NCBI RefSeq assembly: GCF_030409055.1
Contig: NZ_CP116619.1
Location: 1,149,628 to 1,213,627 of the forward strand
Length of the DNA stretch: 64,000 bases
Direction of reading: 5' to 3'
Source: Trichocoleus desertorum NBK24
Lineage (GTDB): Bacteria; Cyanobacteriota; Cyanobacteriia; FACHB-46
Both the position numbers and the translations under genes were made by a program. The notes under the pieces were generated by a model. The model saw only the letters and a list, made by a program, of their open reading frames with translations. It was not told the DNA's origin and made no database searches. Below are positions 25,369 to 35,262 of this stretch, one piece after another (position 1 is the stretch's first letter; each line of letters opens with the position of its first letter).

Positions 25369-27436
25369 GTGGTTGATGATTAGAGTTGGTCGCTTTATTG
25401 CTATTAGACACAGGTAGAACGACTCGAAACTCAGCGCCCGCCCCTGGTTGACTACAGCATTGCAGTTGGCCTTTGTGCCCTTTAACCACAATTTGATAAC
25501 AAATCGATAAGCCTAAACCCGTTCCTTTACCCACTTCCTTGGTGGTGAAGAAAGGATCGAAGATGCGCTCTTGTAACTCTAAAGGAATGCCGGGTCCATC
25601 ATCTCGAATCGAGATCGTGACTTGATCCGCTACATGCCAAGTTCGAATCCTAATATTTGCTTTTTCCCCAGCCGCATCTAGAGCATTGGTCAGCAGGTTA
25701 AGAAAAACTTGATTGATTTGTCCAGCGTGGCATTCTACGAGGGGTAGCTCACCGTAGAGCTTGTCAATCTTGACCCCTGTTTTAACCCGATGCTGCAAGA
25801 TCACCAAGGTACTCTCGATGCCTTCGTGTAAATCAACGACCTTGCGCTCTGCTTCATCTAGCCTGGAAAAATTACGTAGGGTTAAAACAATCTCTCGAAT
25901 CCGCTTGGTGCCTTCTTCCATCGAACTAATCAGTTTAGGAAAGTCCTCGCGCACGTAGTCTAATTCTTGCGCAGCAATCAGCTCAGCGATCGCTTCTGGA
26001 GGATTGGGGCAACAGTCTTCGTAAAGCGCGATCGCCTGATTCAAAGCCGTGGCATACCGTTGAGCATAAGGCAGATTGGCATGGATAAAAGTAATGGCGT
26101 TGTTAATTTCGTGAGCAACCCCCGCCACCATTTGCCCTAAGCTGGATAACTTTTCGCTTTGAAGCAACTGCATTTGTGTCGCTTGCAATTCTTCTAGGGT
26201 GGCTTTGAGAGTTGCAGCTTGAGCTTGGGACTGAGTCGCCGCTGTTTGGACCTGAGCGTACAATTCGGCTTGCTGGATGGCGATCGCCACTTGGTCTGCT
26301 AATTGCTGCAACAATTCAGTTTCCCAAGTCTGCCAAATCCGAGGCGCACCACACTCCTGAGCAATTAACAATCCCCACAACTTAGAGCGAATAATGATAG
26401 GGACAATTAAGTTGGCCTTAACCTGTAAACGCTCCAAAAAGCTGACATGACAAGGATCTAAGCCAGCCTCAAAAATGTTGTGAATCGCTCGAACTCGGCC
26501 ACCTTGATATTGCTGAGCATACTTGGATGAAAAGCAGTTATCTTGGCTCATTTGCCCCAACACCGACATCCAAGGGCTAACAACTTCCTCGACTACAACT
26601 TCACCTTGCCACTCAGTATCCAAAAACCGATAAATGACGACCCGGTCGGTGTCGAGCAAGTGTCGCACTTCCCGCACCACAGTTTGCAAAATGGTCTGAG
26701 AGTCTAAGGTGCTGCGAATTTGGTTGGTGACTAAGCGCAGCAGAGACTCTTGCTCCACCTGACGACGAGTTTCGCCATAAAGACGAGCTTGATTGATCGC
26801 GATCGCCAACTGGCTACCTACACCTTCAAGCAGCTCAATCTCCCAAGGTGTCCATTCTCGCTCAGCATCACATTGGTGCAGCCCAATAACGCCATTGACT
26901 TTACCTTGGTAACGAGTTGCCAAAGCCATCATGGAGCGAATTCCTAAGCCCTGAGCCACTTCCCTGGTTGGCCCATTCAAGCCTGGAAAGTCAAGAAAGC
27001 GAGTCAGTGCCAAAGCCCCCTGCTGAGAGAGCAAGGCTTGTAAGTGAGGATTGCCAACGACAGGCACCTTAAGCCCTAGTTGGGAAGGGTAATCTCCTTG
27101 ATTAAACTCGCCTTTAGTCGTTAAATAATCTTCTTCATCTGGCTCTACCACTAAAATACTGGCTCGGCTACAATTCAGCGCTTGGCCCAGCAAACGGCAA
27201 GCGGAGTTCAAAATTTCTTCTAAATCCAGCGTGCTGCGAATTTCATTACTAATTTGATTAATCAAATTAGAAAGCTTAACTTGCTGTTGAAGTTGAGTGG
27301 TTAAGTTGCGATGGCGCTGTCGTTTGTACAGCTCCAACTCTAATAGCTCCCCTTCTGAAGAATTTAGAGCCTCAGTGTCTACAGAAAACGCTTGGCAGTG
27401 GGGGTGAATAGGAGAGCTATTTACTTCAGAGGACAT
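25355..27436 (-). CDS. GAF-GAF sensor histidine kinase, second GAF likely a DXCF cyanobacteriochrome
   Basis: The order is: GAF1 (about 58-218), GAF2 (about 232-393), a coiled coil (about 395-432), HisKA with phosphoacceptor H442 (V-A-G-V-A-H-E-I-N-N), and HATPase_c with the N box N-L-L-T-N-A-L-D-A, G1 box D-D-G-P-G-I and G2 box G-K-G-T-G-L-G-L-S-I. GAF2 contains D299-N-C301-F302 and, 28 residues on, C329-H330 in L-D-P-C-H-V. This is the two-cysteine arrangement of DXCF cyanobacteriochromes, in which the Cys-His cysteine holds the bilin and the DXCF cysteine attacks C10. The kinase is thus probably light-sensing. No response regulator is adjacent; a GGDEF protein gene diverges 605 bases upstream. 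Confidence 0.85.
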   Translation of the reverse strand: MSSEVNSSPIHPHCQAFSVDTEALNSSEGELLELELYKRQRHRNLTTQLQQQVKLSNLINQISNEIRSTLDLEEILNSACRLLGQALNCSRASILVVEPDEEDYLTTKGEFNQGDYPSQLGLKVPVVGNPHLQALLSQQGALALTRFLDFPGLNGPTREVAQGLGIRSMMALATRYQGKVNGVIGLHQCDAEREWTPWEIELLEGVGSQLAIAINQARLYGETRRQVEQESLLRLVTNQIRSTLDSQTILQTVVREVRHLLDTDRVVIYRFLDTEWQGEVVVEEVVSPWMSVLGQMSQDNCFSSKYAQQYQGGRVRAIHNIFEAGLDPCHVSFLERLQVKANLIVPIIIRSKLWGLLIAQECGAPRIWQTWETELLQQLADQVAIAIQQAELYAQVQTAATQSQAQAATLKATLEELQATQMQLLQSEKLSSLGQMVAGVAHEINNAITFIHANLPYAQRYATALNQAIALYEDCCPNPPEAIAELIAAQELDYVREDFPKLISSMEEGTKRIREIVLTLRNFSRLDEAERKVVDLHEGIESTLVILQHRVKTGVKIDKLYGELPLVECHAGQINQVFLNLLTNALDAAGEKANIRIRTWHVADQVTISIRDDGPGIPLELQERIFDPFFTTKEVGKGTGLGLSICYQIVVKGHKGQLQCCSQPGAGAEFRVVLPVSNSNKATNSNHQPLKTG

Positions 27437-28041
27437 AAATTCTCAACTGCTTTCACGGGTTTAGATTTTGTAAAATGACGAATTAATAAATTTGAATAAA
27501 AGCAAGATGCTCACCCGTTAAATGTTTTACTAGACAAGTAATAGACGAAGATACGACGTCTAGGTTGCTCAATATTCAATCAATCTAAATAAAAATAAGT
27601 TTCGCCTAACCTCCACCTCAAGATAGAAGAGGTATACAGCGTTTAGAGTCAAATGCAGAAACCGCCACTTTTCTTAAATCTCTGTATTTCCACTTAAAAA
27701 GCTTAAGTAGCATCAATATCAGATGTAGAGATGGCAGATTATTTTTTGAAGGAGCTTGCTTTATTCAGTCTAGCGAGTTTATCTACGGATTAAATGCACC
27801 TGAAACCTAAAACCAACCGCTAGATGAATTACTACAGAACTGCATATTCCGTCTATGCAAAAAATTTTATCGCTTTTACTTAAGGTTTGGGAATCTAAAA
27901 GCTAAAAACATCTGCTCTTTGACCCTATTCAGAAACCATTTTTGTTCTACTGCAATCCTTCAGCTAGTTTCTAAGATCAGGTTTCGGTTCCTAAGATAGA
28001 AATTCACGGGTGCTGCAAAGGTACAAGTTAGTGATCCTCAA
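27437..28041. other. Intergenic region, 605 bp, AT-rich, between divergent signalling genes
   Basis: It must contain the promoters of the histidine kinase (reverse) and the GGDEF protein (forward). No RNA gene, terminator or recognisable operator was found; small open frames look random. Confidence 0.5.
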
Positions 28042-29757
28042 ATGCTCCAATCAAGATTCAGGCAGCCTAGCTGGAAATACATCTATCCTCTGGTAGAAAC
28101 AGCAGTTATTAATCTCGACTCAGCAGACTCTCTGCTACGACAAGTGGTGGAAGCGATCGCCACCGAGCATCAAGTCGAGTGCTCACTCTGGACGGGGTTT
28201 GACCCTGGAACTACTGACGGCATTCAAGTGTATGGTACGAGTCGGACTTTATACAATTTGCAGCAGGAGCTTAGTTTAGTTCCAGCGGCTACTAAGGCTT
28301 CGGTAGTCAACTTAAACGCCTCGATTGCACGGGAACCCAAAGTTCAGATTTGCCATTTAGAAAAGTCGCCCCAATGGTTGTTAGAGCAACACCACCTCTC
28401 GCATACAGCTAGAGTATTGGGAGAAAGATTAATTGTGCCTGCCTGGAATGGCGATCGCCTCCGGTTTGTGCTGCAATTACAACGCCACCTACCGCAAGCG
28501 ACGACTCATTTACCTGCCACTTTAGAGACAAAGCGTAAGCCGTTTCTACGCTCTTACCTCAATCCCAAAGCACCTGCTGTTCAGCCCATCACCGCACCCA
28601 CTCCAACTTGGAGCGTAGAAGAAGTTGAAGCCTTAGAAGTTGTTTGTAGCCAAGTGGTCTTAGCCCTACATGCTTTACACTGGCGAGAACGCCTAGAACA
28701 ATCGCGGCAACAAGCGGCTCTGGTCGGTCGCATTGTCCGGTTGCTCAACTCTAGCCTCAACCCCAACGAAATCGTTGAGTGCATCGTGGCAGAACTGGGA
28801 CAAGGACTAAACAGCGATCGCTGTGTACTGGTAGATCTACGGGGCGATCCGGTACATATCCTAGCCAGTTGGGACCATCCCGATCGCTGCCTGCAACCCC
28901 TAGAGAAGCGCCATATTGCCCGTGATGTATGGCAGGACACCGTTGAGATGTTTCTTCAGGGTGCGGCTTCGTATTTAGAATTAGAACTCAGCCAGCCCGA
29001 AGCTGACTCCTTATTAAGTTGGCTACAAGAAATTCAGGCGCTTGCGGCTCTCATTGTGCCTCTATTTGTGCAGGATGAGTTTTTTGGCGCGGTGCTGCTG
29101 TTGTCTTACCAAAAAGAACGAGTTTATGAACTAGATGAACTCCAGACGATTCGGCAGGTAGCAGATCAGGCCGCAGTGGCTTTGACCAATGCTCAGCACT
29201 ATCAAAGTCTTTGGTTCAAGCAAGAAACCCTGCGCTTGCAGAACAATTCCTTACAGCTAGAAGTCATCCATGATGAATTGACACAACTGCTAAATCGGCG
29301 ATCGCTAGAGCGAGAACTGGCCCAACTCAGCGCTCCCGCCCAGTGGAACCTACAGCCGCCCTTCAGCATAATCGTCTGTGATATTGACTACTTCAAGCTC
29401 ATCAACGATTCCTATGGCCACCTGGTTGGGGATGAAGTGCTATACAGTTTGGCCCAACGACTGCAAAAACAGCTGCGGTTTGGCACATCGGCTTATCGCT
29501 ATGGCGGCGAGGAGTTTGTCATTGCCTTGATGGATGTGACGCTAGAGAAAGCGTTTGAGGTTGCAGAACGCTTAAGATTAGCCATCCGCTCAACGGCTTT
29601 TGAAACCACGATTGGCCCTTTGGAAATTACTGCTAGTTTTGGGGTGGCTCAGCAAGATCCAAGTAGTGATCAAGATGCTTGGGATACGGTGCAACGAGCG
29701 GATCAAGCTCTGTACGAAGCGAAACGTCAAGGCCGCGATCGCGCCATCGTGCTTTAG
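28042..29757 (+). CDS. GAF-GGDEF protein, probable diguanylate cyclase
   Basis: The 571-residue protein has a degenerate N-terminal GAF-like region (about 18-215), a clearer GAF domain (about 230-388), a short helix and a C-terminal GGDEF domain (about 405-571). The catalytic loop is G-G-E-E-F (in Y-R-Y-G-G-E-E-F-V-I), with D-I-D-Y-F-K-L-I-N-D-S-Y-G-H upstream for metal and GTP binding, so it should make cyclic di-GMP. The product-inhibition site R-x-x-D is not present before the loop (R-F-G-T instead), so feedback control may be lost. Neither GAF has the bilin cysteine. It diverges from the probable photoreceptor kinase. Confidence 0.88.
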   Translation: MLQSRFRQPSWKYIYPLVETAVINLDSADSLLRQVVEAIATEHQVECSLWTGFDPGTTDGIQVYGTSRTLYNLQQELSLVPAATKASVVNLNASIAREPKVQICHLEKSPQWLLEQHHLSHTARVLGERLIVPAWNGDRLRFVLQLQRHLPQATTHLPATLETKRKPFLRSYLNPKAPAVQPITAPTPTWSVEEVEALEVVCSQVVLALHALHWRERLEQSRQQAALVGRIVRLLNSSLNPNEIVECIVAELGQGLNSDRCVLVDLRGDPVHILASWDHPDRCLQPLEKRHIARDVWQDTVEMFLQGAASYLELELSQPEADSLLSWLQEIQALAALIVPLFVQDEFFGAVLLLSYQKERVYELDELQTIRQVADQAAVALTNAQHYQSLWFKQETLRLQNNSLQLEVIHDELTQLLNRRSLERELAQLSAPAQWNLQPPFSIIVCDIDYFKLINDSYGHLVGDEVLYSLAQRLQKQLRFGTSAYRYGGEEFVIALMDVTLEKAFEVAERLRLAIRSTAFETTIGPLEITASFGVAQQDPSSDQDAWDTVQRADQALYEAKRQGRDRAIVL

Positions 29758-29836
29758 ACATCCGTAAGTACAAATGCTAGAGTTGAGCAGTTTAAACAAA
29801 AGCGATCGCAAGCGTGTCTTGGAGGCGAATTTGAGC

Positions 29837-31294
29837 ATGGTTCACCCTTCCTCTGTGCCAGTAACCGACTCGATCAAATTTGGTACAGACGGTTGGCGAG
29901 GTGTCATCGCCGCAGACTTTACATTTGAGCGTTTGGCACTTGTAGCACCAATTGCGGCTCAAGTTCTGGCCCAAGTGTATGGCAATACGACTGGGAGCCG
30001 CACGATTATTGTGGGGCACGATCGCCGCTTCCTATCGGAAGAATTTGCCCGTGCAACCGCTGAAGCAGTGCAAGCCGCAGGTTTCGATGTCTTGCTAACC
30101 AGTACTTACGCGCCTACGCCTGCCTTTAGTTGGGCTGCCAAGCAGCAAAACGCTCTGGGCGCACTGGTGATTACCGCGAGCCACAATCCGGGTATCTATT
30201 CTGGATTAAAAGTCAAAGGAGCCTTTGGGGGTTCTGTGTCTCCAGAAGTCACTCAGCAAATCGAAGCGCTCCTAGAGCGTCCAAGCCCTCCCACCGCTAC
30301 TTCACCTGGCACCATCCAAAGCTTTGATCCTTGGCCGAGCTACTGTGAAGCGATTCGCCAAAAAGTTGATATTGCTCTGATTCAAAACGCGATCGCTCAA
30401 AAAGAACTAACTGTTTTTGCAGACGTAATGCACGGAGCCGCAGCAGGGGGTTTGGCCCAGATTTTAGGCGTGCCGATTCACGAACTTAACAGCGATCGCG
30501 ATCCACTCTTTGAAGGCGGTGCACCCGAACCGCTACCGCGCTACCTCAGCAAGCTTTTTGGGCAAATCAAAACTCATCGGACGGACAACTCTAATCTCGC
30601 TGTTGGTTTGGTGTTTGATGGCGACAGCGATCGCATTGCCGCAGTCGATGGCCAAGGGAACTTCCTCAGCTCTCAAGTTCTGATTCCAATTTTGATTGAT
30701 CACCTCACTGCTCGTCGGGGCTACAAAGGCGAAATCGTCAAAACAGTCAGCGGTTCCGATCTCATCCCCAAAGTGGCAGCTCTGTACAACCTGCCTGTCT
30801 TTGAAACAGCGGTGGGCTATAAATACATCGCCGATCGCATGATGGAAACGCAGGTGCTCTTGGGGGGCGAAGAATCAGGCGGCATTGGCTATGGGCACCA
30901 CATCCCCGAACGAGATGCACTCCTTTCTGCCCTGTACGTTTTGGAAGCGATCGCGCAATCTAAGTTAGATTTGGCAGATTTTTACCGCCAGTTACAGGAA
31001 AAAACTAACTTCACCTCCGCCTACGATCGCACCGATCTTCCCCTTGCGAGTATGGATGTGCGATCGCAGTTACTAGATCAGCTAAAAAATCAACCCCTGA
31101 CGGAAATTGCGGGACAAGCCGTAATCAATTGCAACACCGCCGACGGCTACAAATTTCGCTTAGCTGATCAGCGGTGGCTCATGATTCGCTTTAGTGGCAC
31201 AGAACCTGTCCTCCGCCTATACTGTGAAGCCGCAACTCTCGCCCAAGTCCACGAAACTCTCGCTTGGGCCAAAAACTGGGCCAACTCCTTTTGA
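29837..31294 (+). CDS. Phosphoglucomutase/phosphomannomutase family protein
   Basis: The alpha-D-phosphohexomutase has all four family motifs: catalytic serine in V-I-T-A-S-H-N-P (S115 from this start), the metal loop D-G-D-S-D-R, the sugar-binding loop G-G-E-E-S-G-G, and the phosphate-binding R-F-S-G-T-E-P near the C-terminus. It interconverts hexose 1- and 6-phosphates; glucose, mannose or glucosamine specificity cannot be read safely. I chose ATG 29837 (485 residues) because GGAGG precedes it by 11 bases and the conserved S-I-K-F-G-T-D-G-W-R-G begins 12 residues in; the frame opens earlier at 29774 with no binding site. It follows the GGDEF gene by 79 bases. Confidence 0.88.
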   Translation: MVHPSSVPVTDSIKFGTDGWRGVIAADFTFERLALVAPIAAQVLAQVYGNTTGSRTIIVGHDRRFLSEEFARATAEAVQAAGFDVLLTSTYAPTPAFSWAAKQQNALGALVITASHNPGIYSGLKVKGAFGGSVSPEVTQQIEALLERPSPPTATSPGTIQSFDPWPSYCEAIRQKVDIALIQNAIAQKELTVFADVMHGAAAGGLAQILGVPIHELNSDRDPLFEGGAPEPLPRYLSKLFGQIKTHRTDNSNLAVGLVFDGDSDRIAAVDGQGNFLSSQVLIPILIDHLTARRGYKGEIVKTVSGSDLIPKVAALYNLPVFETAVGYKYIADRMMETQVLLGGEESGGIGYGHHIPERDALLSALYVLEAIAQSKLDLADFYRQLQEKTNFTSAYDRTDLPLASMDVRSQLLDQLKNQPLTEIAGQAVINCNTADGYKFRLADQRWLMIRFSGTEPVLRLYCEAATLAQVHETLAWAKNWANSF

Positions 31295-31358
31295 CCTGAC
31301 CCCGCCCTCTTCTCTGGCAGGGAAGGAAAGAATTATTGTTTCTGTCTATCCATGAACT

Positions 31359-31928
31359 ATGAGACCCCTGATTGTAGCCACTGGCAATCCTGGCAAACTG
31401 CGAGAAATGCAAGAATACCTGGCTGGTTCCAACTGGGACTTGCAACTCAAACCAGCGGAACTCGACGTGGAGGAAACCGGGGATACCTTTCTTGCTAACG
31501 CTTGCCTCAAAGCGACTGAAATTGCTCAAGCTACAGGAGAATGGGCGATCGCGGATGATTCCGGTTTAGAAGTAGAAGCCTTAGAAGGCGCACCTGGCGT
31601 TTACTCAGCCCGCTATGGCAAAACAGACTCAGAGCGAATAGAGCGGTTGTTGATTGAACTCGGCAGTGAGCTGAATCGCCAAGCTCAGTTTGTCTGTGTC
31701 GTGGTCGTGGCGCGTCCGGATGGCTCGATCGCGCTGCAAGCAGAAGGGGTTTGCCGAGGAGAAATTCTGCATGCCCCTCGCGGTACGGGCGGATTTGGCT
31801 ACGATCCAGTGTTTTATGTACCCGAAAAGCACCTCACGTTTGCCGAGATGACCCCAGAGGTGAAGCGATCGCTGAGCCACCGAGGCAAAGCGTTTGCTAC
31901 TTTAATCCCACAATTGCGATCGCTCTAA
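31359..31928 (+). CDS. rdgB: XTP/dITP diphosphatase (RdgB/HAM1)
   Basis: The 189-residue pyrophosphatase removes non-canonical purine triphosphates (ITP, dITP, XTP) before they enter nucleic acids. The family signatures are A-T-G-N-P-G-K-L-R-E-M near 6-16, A-D-D-S-G-L-E-V-E-A-L near 65-75, G-F-G-Y-D-P-V-F near 147-154 and S-H-R-G-K-A near 175-180. The length is typical. It lies 64 bases after the phosphohexomutase gene on the same strand, possibly co-transcribed. Its stop codon abuts the terminator of the convergent glnB gene. Confidence 0.95.
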   Translation: MRPLIVATGNPGKLREMQEYLAGSNWDLQLKPAELDVEETGDTFLANACLKATEIAQATGEWAIADDSGLEVEALEGAPGVYSARYGKTDSERIERLLIELGSELNRQAQFVCVVVVARPDGSIALQAEGVCRGEILHAPRGTGGFGYDPVFYVPEKHLTFAEMTPEVKRSLSHRGKAFATLIPQLRSL

Positions 31929-31959
31929 AAAATAAGGCTCACCTCAGTCGGTGAACCTT
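31927..31959 (-). terminator. Intrinsic terminator of glnB
   Basis: Read on the reverse strand, AAGG-T-TCACC pairs with GGTGA-G-CCTT around a six-base loop (one mismatch), followed by ATTTTTT. The T run is the complement of 31927-31932, overlapping the rdgB stop codon. It ends 40 bases after the glnB stop. Confidence 0.8.
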
Positions 31960-31998
31960 AAGCTCGGATGCCCTGTAGAACCAAATGACTACTTTGGC

Positions 31999-32349
<351 letters not shown>

Positions 32350-32414
32350 TCAGACCGTTTTTCTACCAATTAACCAGCATGACACTTTCTATCACCGCTG
32401 AAACCAAGTCTTTT

Positions 32415-32428
32415 GTAGCAAAAAATAC
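32415..32428 (-). promoter_or_regulatory. NtcA-binding site of glnB
   Basis: GTA-N8-TAC on the reverse strand reads GTATTTTTTGCTAC, matching the NtcA consensus. About 23 bases downstream towards the gene is TAGAAA, a partial fit to the TA-N3-T minus-10 box expected at NtcA-activated promoters. glnB is a known NtcA target in other cyanobacteria. Confidence 0.75.
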
Positions 32429-32508
32429 ATTCTGCCTAGCAAGCGATCGCCGTACTTGGCTGTAACTTATTTAGTTTTGCCGCGTCTCTTCTGCCTGTGA
32501 TACCGAGC

Positions 32509-33093
32509 TTAGCGACTGGGCAAGAAAGGACGCACAATCAAAAAGCCTGCACCAAATGCGGATACCACGATCAAAAAGATAACGGCTGCAAGCCAAAAGC
32601 CGCCCAATTCAGGCGATTGATTGGACTGGGGGCTACGCCGAGGCCGCGTTTCTGACTGCTCGGTATATAGTTTTTCAGAAACCACAGTAGGTTCAATGGG
32701 TTCTGAGTAGGCATTAAAGCTTCGAGGCATTGACCGAGCAGGCTCAGACGTGAAATAACTCGGCTCAACCACAACATCGGGTCTCGTATAAGCGACTCCA
32801 GCCATAACGCTTTGGCTGAGAGGTTGGTGGGAGCCTGCTACCTTTTGCAACTGCAAAGCAGACTGTACGACTTTGTCAACTTCGGTGCGTAATTGCTGAT
32901 TTTGCTTAACTAACTGCTGATTCTGGTTGTTGAGAGAGTCAAGCATGGCACGGGTCGCTTGCAATTCAGCCGCCAACTCGCGGTATACCGAAATTGGCAC
33001 TGAGGGAGCATAACCATTAGCCGCAGCTTGCCCAGTGTAACTAGAGGCCGTAACGTTGCGCATTGGTGGCTTAGTATTGAGATGGGATGTCAT
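32509..33093 (-). CDS. Hypothetical membrane protein with coiled coil and C-terminal anchor
   Basis: The 194-residue protein has a short disordered start, a coiled coil (about 35-85, with N-Q-N-Q-Q-L-V-K-Q-N-Q-Q-L heptads), a polar linker and one C-terminal transmembrane segment (about 166-188, W-L-A-A-V-I-F-L-I-V-V) with only a few residues after it, like a tail-anchored protein. No signal peptide or enzyme motif is seen. I recognise the type as a conserved cyanobacterial hypothetical but cannot give a function. It lies upstream of glnB on the same strand, but 171 bases and the NtcA site separate them, so it is probably an independent unit. Confidence 0.65.
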   Translation of the reverse strand: MTSHLNTKPPMRNVTASSYTGQAAANGYAPSVPISVYRELAAELQATRAMLDSLNNQNQQLVKQNQQLRTEVDKVVQSALQLQKVAGSHQPLSQSVMAGVAYTRPDVVVEPSYFTSEPARSMPRSFNAYSEPIEPTVVSEKLYTEQSETRPRRSPQSNQSPELGGFWLAAVIFLIVVSAFGAGFLIVRPFLPSR

Positions 33094-33265
33094 AGGGTTG
33101 AGCCGAAATCCTACAGGGCAGCATCAGTCAATGAGTCGATTGATCTATGCCCCAGAATAGATGAAATTAGAGCAATCTAACAGGGATTCGTCAAGGAATT
33201 CGCTACAAATCTGCAAATACAGCCCATAAACTCAGATCCATCCATTCTTCAACGTTTGCCTCTGC

Positions 33266-33712
33266 ATGACTATGAATCACTCTCCAGCCTCTCCAGACAT
33301 GGTATTTGAGCCTGATGCAACTGATGAGCCCGCATCCCAGGTGAAGTACGGAGAACGGCAGATCGATGAAGGACAACTGATTACCTTTCCCAATCCCCGG
33401 CTGGGGCGACGTTACGATGTCAGCATCACCTTGCCAGAATTTACTTGCAAGTGTCCGTTTTCGGGATACCCTGACTTCGCCACCATTCACATTACCTATG
33501 TGCCTGATCAGCGAGTGGTAGAGCTAAAAGCACTGAAGCTATACATCAATAGCTACCGCGATCGCTATATTTCCCACGAAGAATCCATCAACCAAATTCT
33601 GGATGATTTTGTTGCCGCTGCCGATCCTCTAGAGATCAGAGTTAAAGGTGACTTTAATCCTCGCGGTAATGTCCACACAGTTGTTGAAGTACATCACCAA
33701 AAAGATCGTTAA
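33266..33712 (+). CDS. queF: NADPH-dependent 7-cyano-7-deazaguanine reductase
   Basis: The short-type QueF reduces preQ0 to preQ1 in queuosine synthesis for tRNA. The catalytic cysteine is C63 in F-T-C-K-C-P-F-S-G-Y-P-D, with D70 as partner, and the QueF signature E-L-K-A-L-K-L-Y-I-N-S-Y-R-D follows near 89-102, with the conserved F-x-x-R-G-N near the C-terminus. The 148 residues fit the unimodular subfamily. A second ATG two codons downstream is an alternative start. It is a single gene, diverging from the coiled-coil protein and converging on ccs1. No preQ1 riboswitch is evident in the 170-base upstream gap. Confidence 0.94.
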   Translation: MTMNHSPASPDMVFEPDATDEPASQVKYGERQIDEGQLITFPNPRLGRRYDVSITLPEFTCKCPFSGYPDFATIHITYVPDQRVVELKALKLYINSYRDRYISHEESINQILDDFVAAADPLEIRVKGDFNPRGNVHTVVEVHHQKDR

Positions 33713-33781
33713 GTTTAGATGGGGATAGACTCTCTGCCCAAACCTTCTGTATAGATAATCTCTCCCTGTCCGTCAAACAAT

Positions 33782-33806
33782 GAGGGCAACTTTGATGATT
33801 GCCCTC
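33782..33806. terminator. Hairpin between convergent queF and ccs1
   Basis: GAGGGCAA (33782-33789) pairs perfectly with TTGCCCTC (33799-33806) around a nine-base loop. The T tracts on either side are weak, so it may serve as a shared or factor-assisted terminator. Confidence 0.55.
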
Positions 33807-33844
33807 TACCATTATTCTCCCTTGGCTCAGGAATAGCTGAGTTT

Positions 33845-35260
33845 TTAACGAGCGGATGGAGTTAGAGATTCGGTGGCGATCGCAGGCTCAGAAGCATTAG
33901 AAGTGGTTTGACTAAGGCGATCGAGAATTTCTAGCAACTCGCGCTCAAAGGCAACTTGCGCCCGATTGGTTCTGCCGCCGACATAGAAGCGACCCTCCTT
34001 CTGCAAAGCCCAAACTTGCGAGTGAGAGACATAGCTCATCATGACGCTCAACATCAGCAGCCCAAATCCAGCGTAGACCGCAGGAATGCCTGGATCAGCT
34101 TTGATTTGTAGACCTGTACTGCCAATTAGATCCACGACAGACAGCGTTACTCCATTTACATCGACCGCCATCCCAGACCGAACAGTGGCGACGAGCTTGC
34201 CTTGGATATCGTAAATCAGCAGCATGCCTTGTAGATCTTTGGCGACTAGGGACACGCCAGCGCTCAGATCTGGTTTAGTAGGCACCCAAGTTCCCCAAAT
34301 TCGGCCTGCACCACCTGTTTCTAGCTTACCCATTGGTAAGCGAAACACCGGACTTTTGTTAAGTCGGACTTGAGCCGCCGCGATTGCCCAATCTGCCTGA
34401 TACAGGGTCACGCCTTTGTGCCGCAGTGGCTCATTCACATGAATCGTCTTGCGCTTGATCTCCTGCCCTTGGTTGTCTAGCACCGACAAGTCCGAATAAA
34501 ACTGATCAATCGCGCCCTCCGGCGTGTAATCAATCCAGAATCGATTCACCCGCACTGACCAATCTTTCGGTACCTGTGCTGCTGCCCAAGGCCCCGCATC
34601 CACAATGTTTTGAATCTTAAACGTCGTACCACTGGGAATCATTTCTTGGGCCATAAAGCCAGTCATGGCTCCCCAAATGGCCCCTGCCAGGATGAGCAAC
34701 ATGCTGGCATGCACCACAATCGGGCCAATCCGACCTACCAATCCTTTGCGGGCATATAGCTTTTCTCCTTCTTGAAAAACTTTGTAGCGTTGCTTTTCTA
34801 AAAGAGGAACTAAAGCTTCTAAGGAGCCTGTTTCCAACTCCGCACTCAGAGCTAGCTTTTGAAACTGGCGAGGTTGCTCGTAAAATTTCCAGCTTCGTGC
34901 CGCTTTAAGCGCCGGAAATTGGCGAGTAAACGTACAAGCAGTCAGGCTGCCCCCAAACAAAATCAGGATCGCCAAAAACCACCAAGTCCGGTAGACATGA
35001 TCCAGACCTACCGTTAGGAGGACTTTCCAGGTAAGAAAGCCAAACAGCGCTGGGTCTTCTGGATAGTTCGCTTGATAAAAGGCGATCGATTGACCCTGTT
35101 CAATCACGGTACCGGAGATACTCGCCACCGCGATCGCTAAAAGCAGCACAATAGCCAACCGCAAATCTGCTAAGAGCGGCAGCAATTCTTTTTGAAAGAA
35201 GCGTTGAGGACCAGTCCTTAAATCCAAAACTTTAGATAGAAATGTATTGTCTGTAGTCAT
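33845..35260 (-). CDS. ccs1: Cytochrome c biogenesis protein Ccs1 (CcsB/ResB)
   Basis: This System II protein presents apocytochrome and, with CcsA, attaches haem c on the lumenal side of the thylakoid membrane, for example for cytochromes f and c6. The 471-residue product has three N-terminal transmembrane segments (about 30-50, 85-105, 155-180), a large lumenal domain and a last transmembrane segment near 400-420, as in the ResB family. I chose the ATG at 35260, two bases after the ccdA stop, because residues upstream in the open frame overlap ccdA and are not conserved in character. It forms an operon with ccdA and probably ftsW. Confidence 0.9.
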   Translation of the reverse strand: MTTDNTFLSKVLDLRTGPQRFFQKELLPLLADLRLAIVLLLAIAVASISGTVIEQGQSIAFYQANYPEDPALFGFLTWKVLLTVGLDHVYRTWWFLAILILFGGSLTACTFTRQFPALKAARSWKFYEQPRQFQKLALSAELETGSLEALVPLLEKQRYKVFQEGEKLYARKGLVGRIGPIVVHASMLLILAGAIWGAMTGFMAQEMIPSGTTFKIQNIVDAGPWAAAQVPKDWSVRVNRFWIDYTPEGAIDQFYSDLSVLDNQGQEIKRKTIHVNEPLRHKGVTLYQADWAIAAAQVRLNKSPVFRLPMGKLETGGAGRIWGTWVPTKPDLSAGVSLVAKDLQGMLLIYDIQGKLVATVRSGMAVDVNGVTLSVVDLIGSTGLQIKADPGIPAVYAGFGLLMLSVMMSYVSHSQVWALQKEGRFYVGGRTNRAQVAFERELLEILDRLSQTTSNASEPAIATESLTPSAR

Positions 35261-35262
35261 TT

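Noticed and set aside
33203-33490. Reverse frame of 95 codons over queF
   Set aside because: Antisense shadow of queF.
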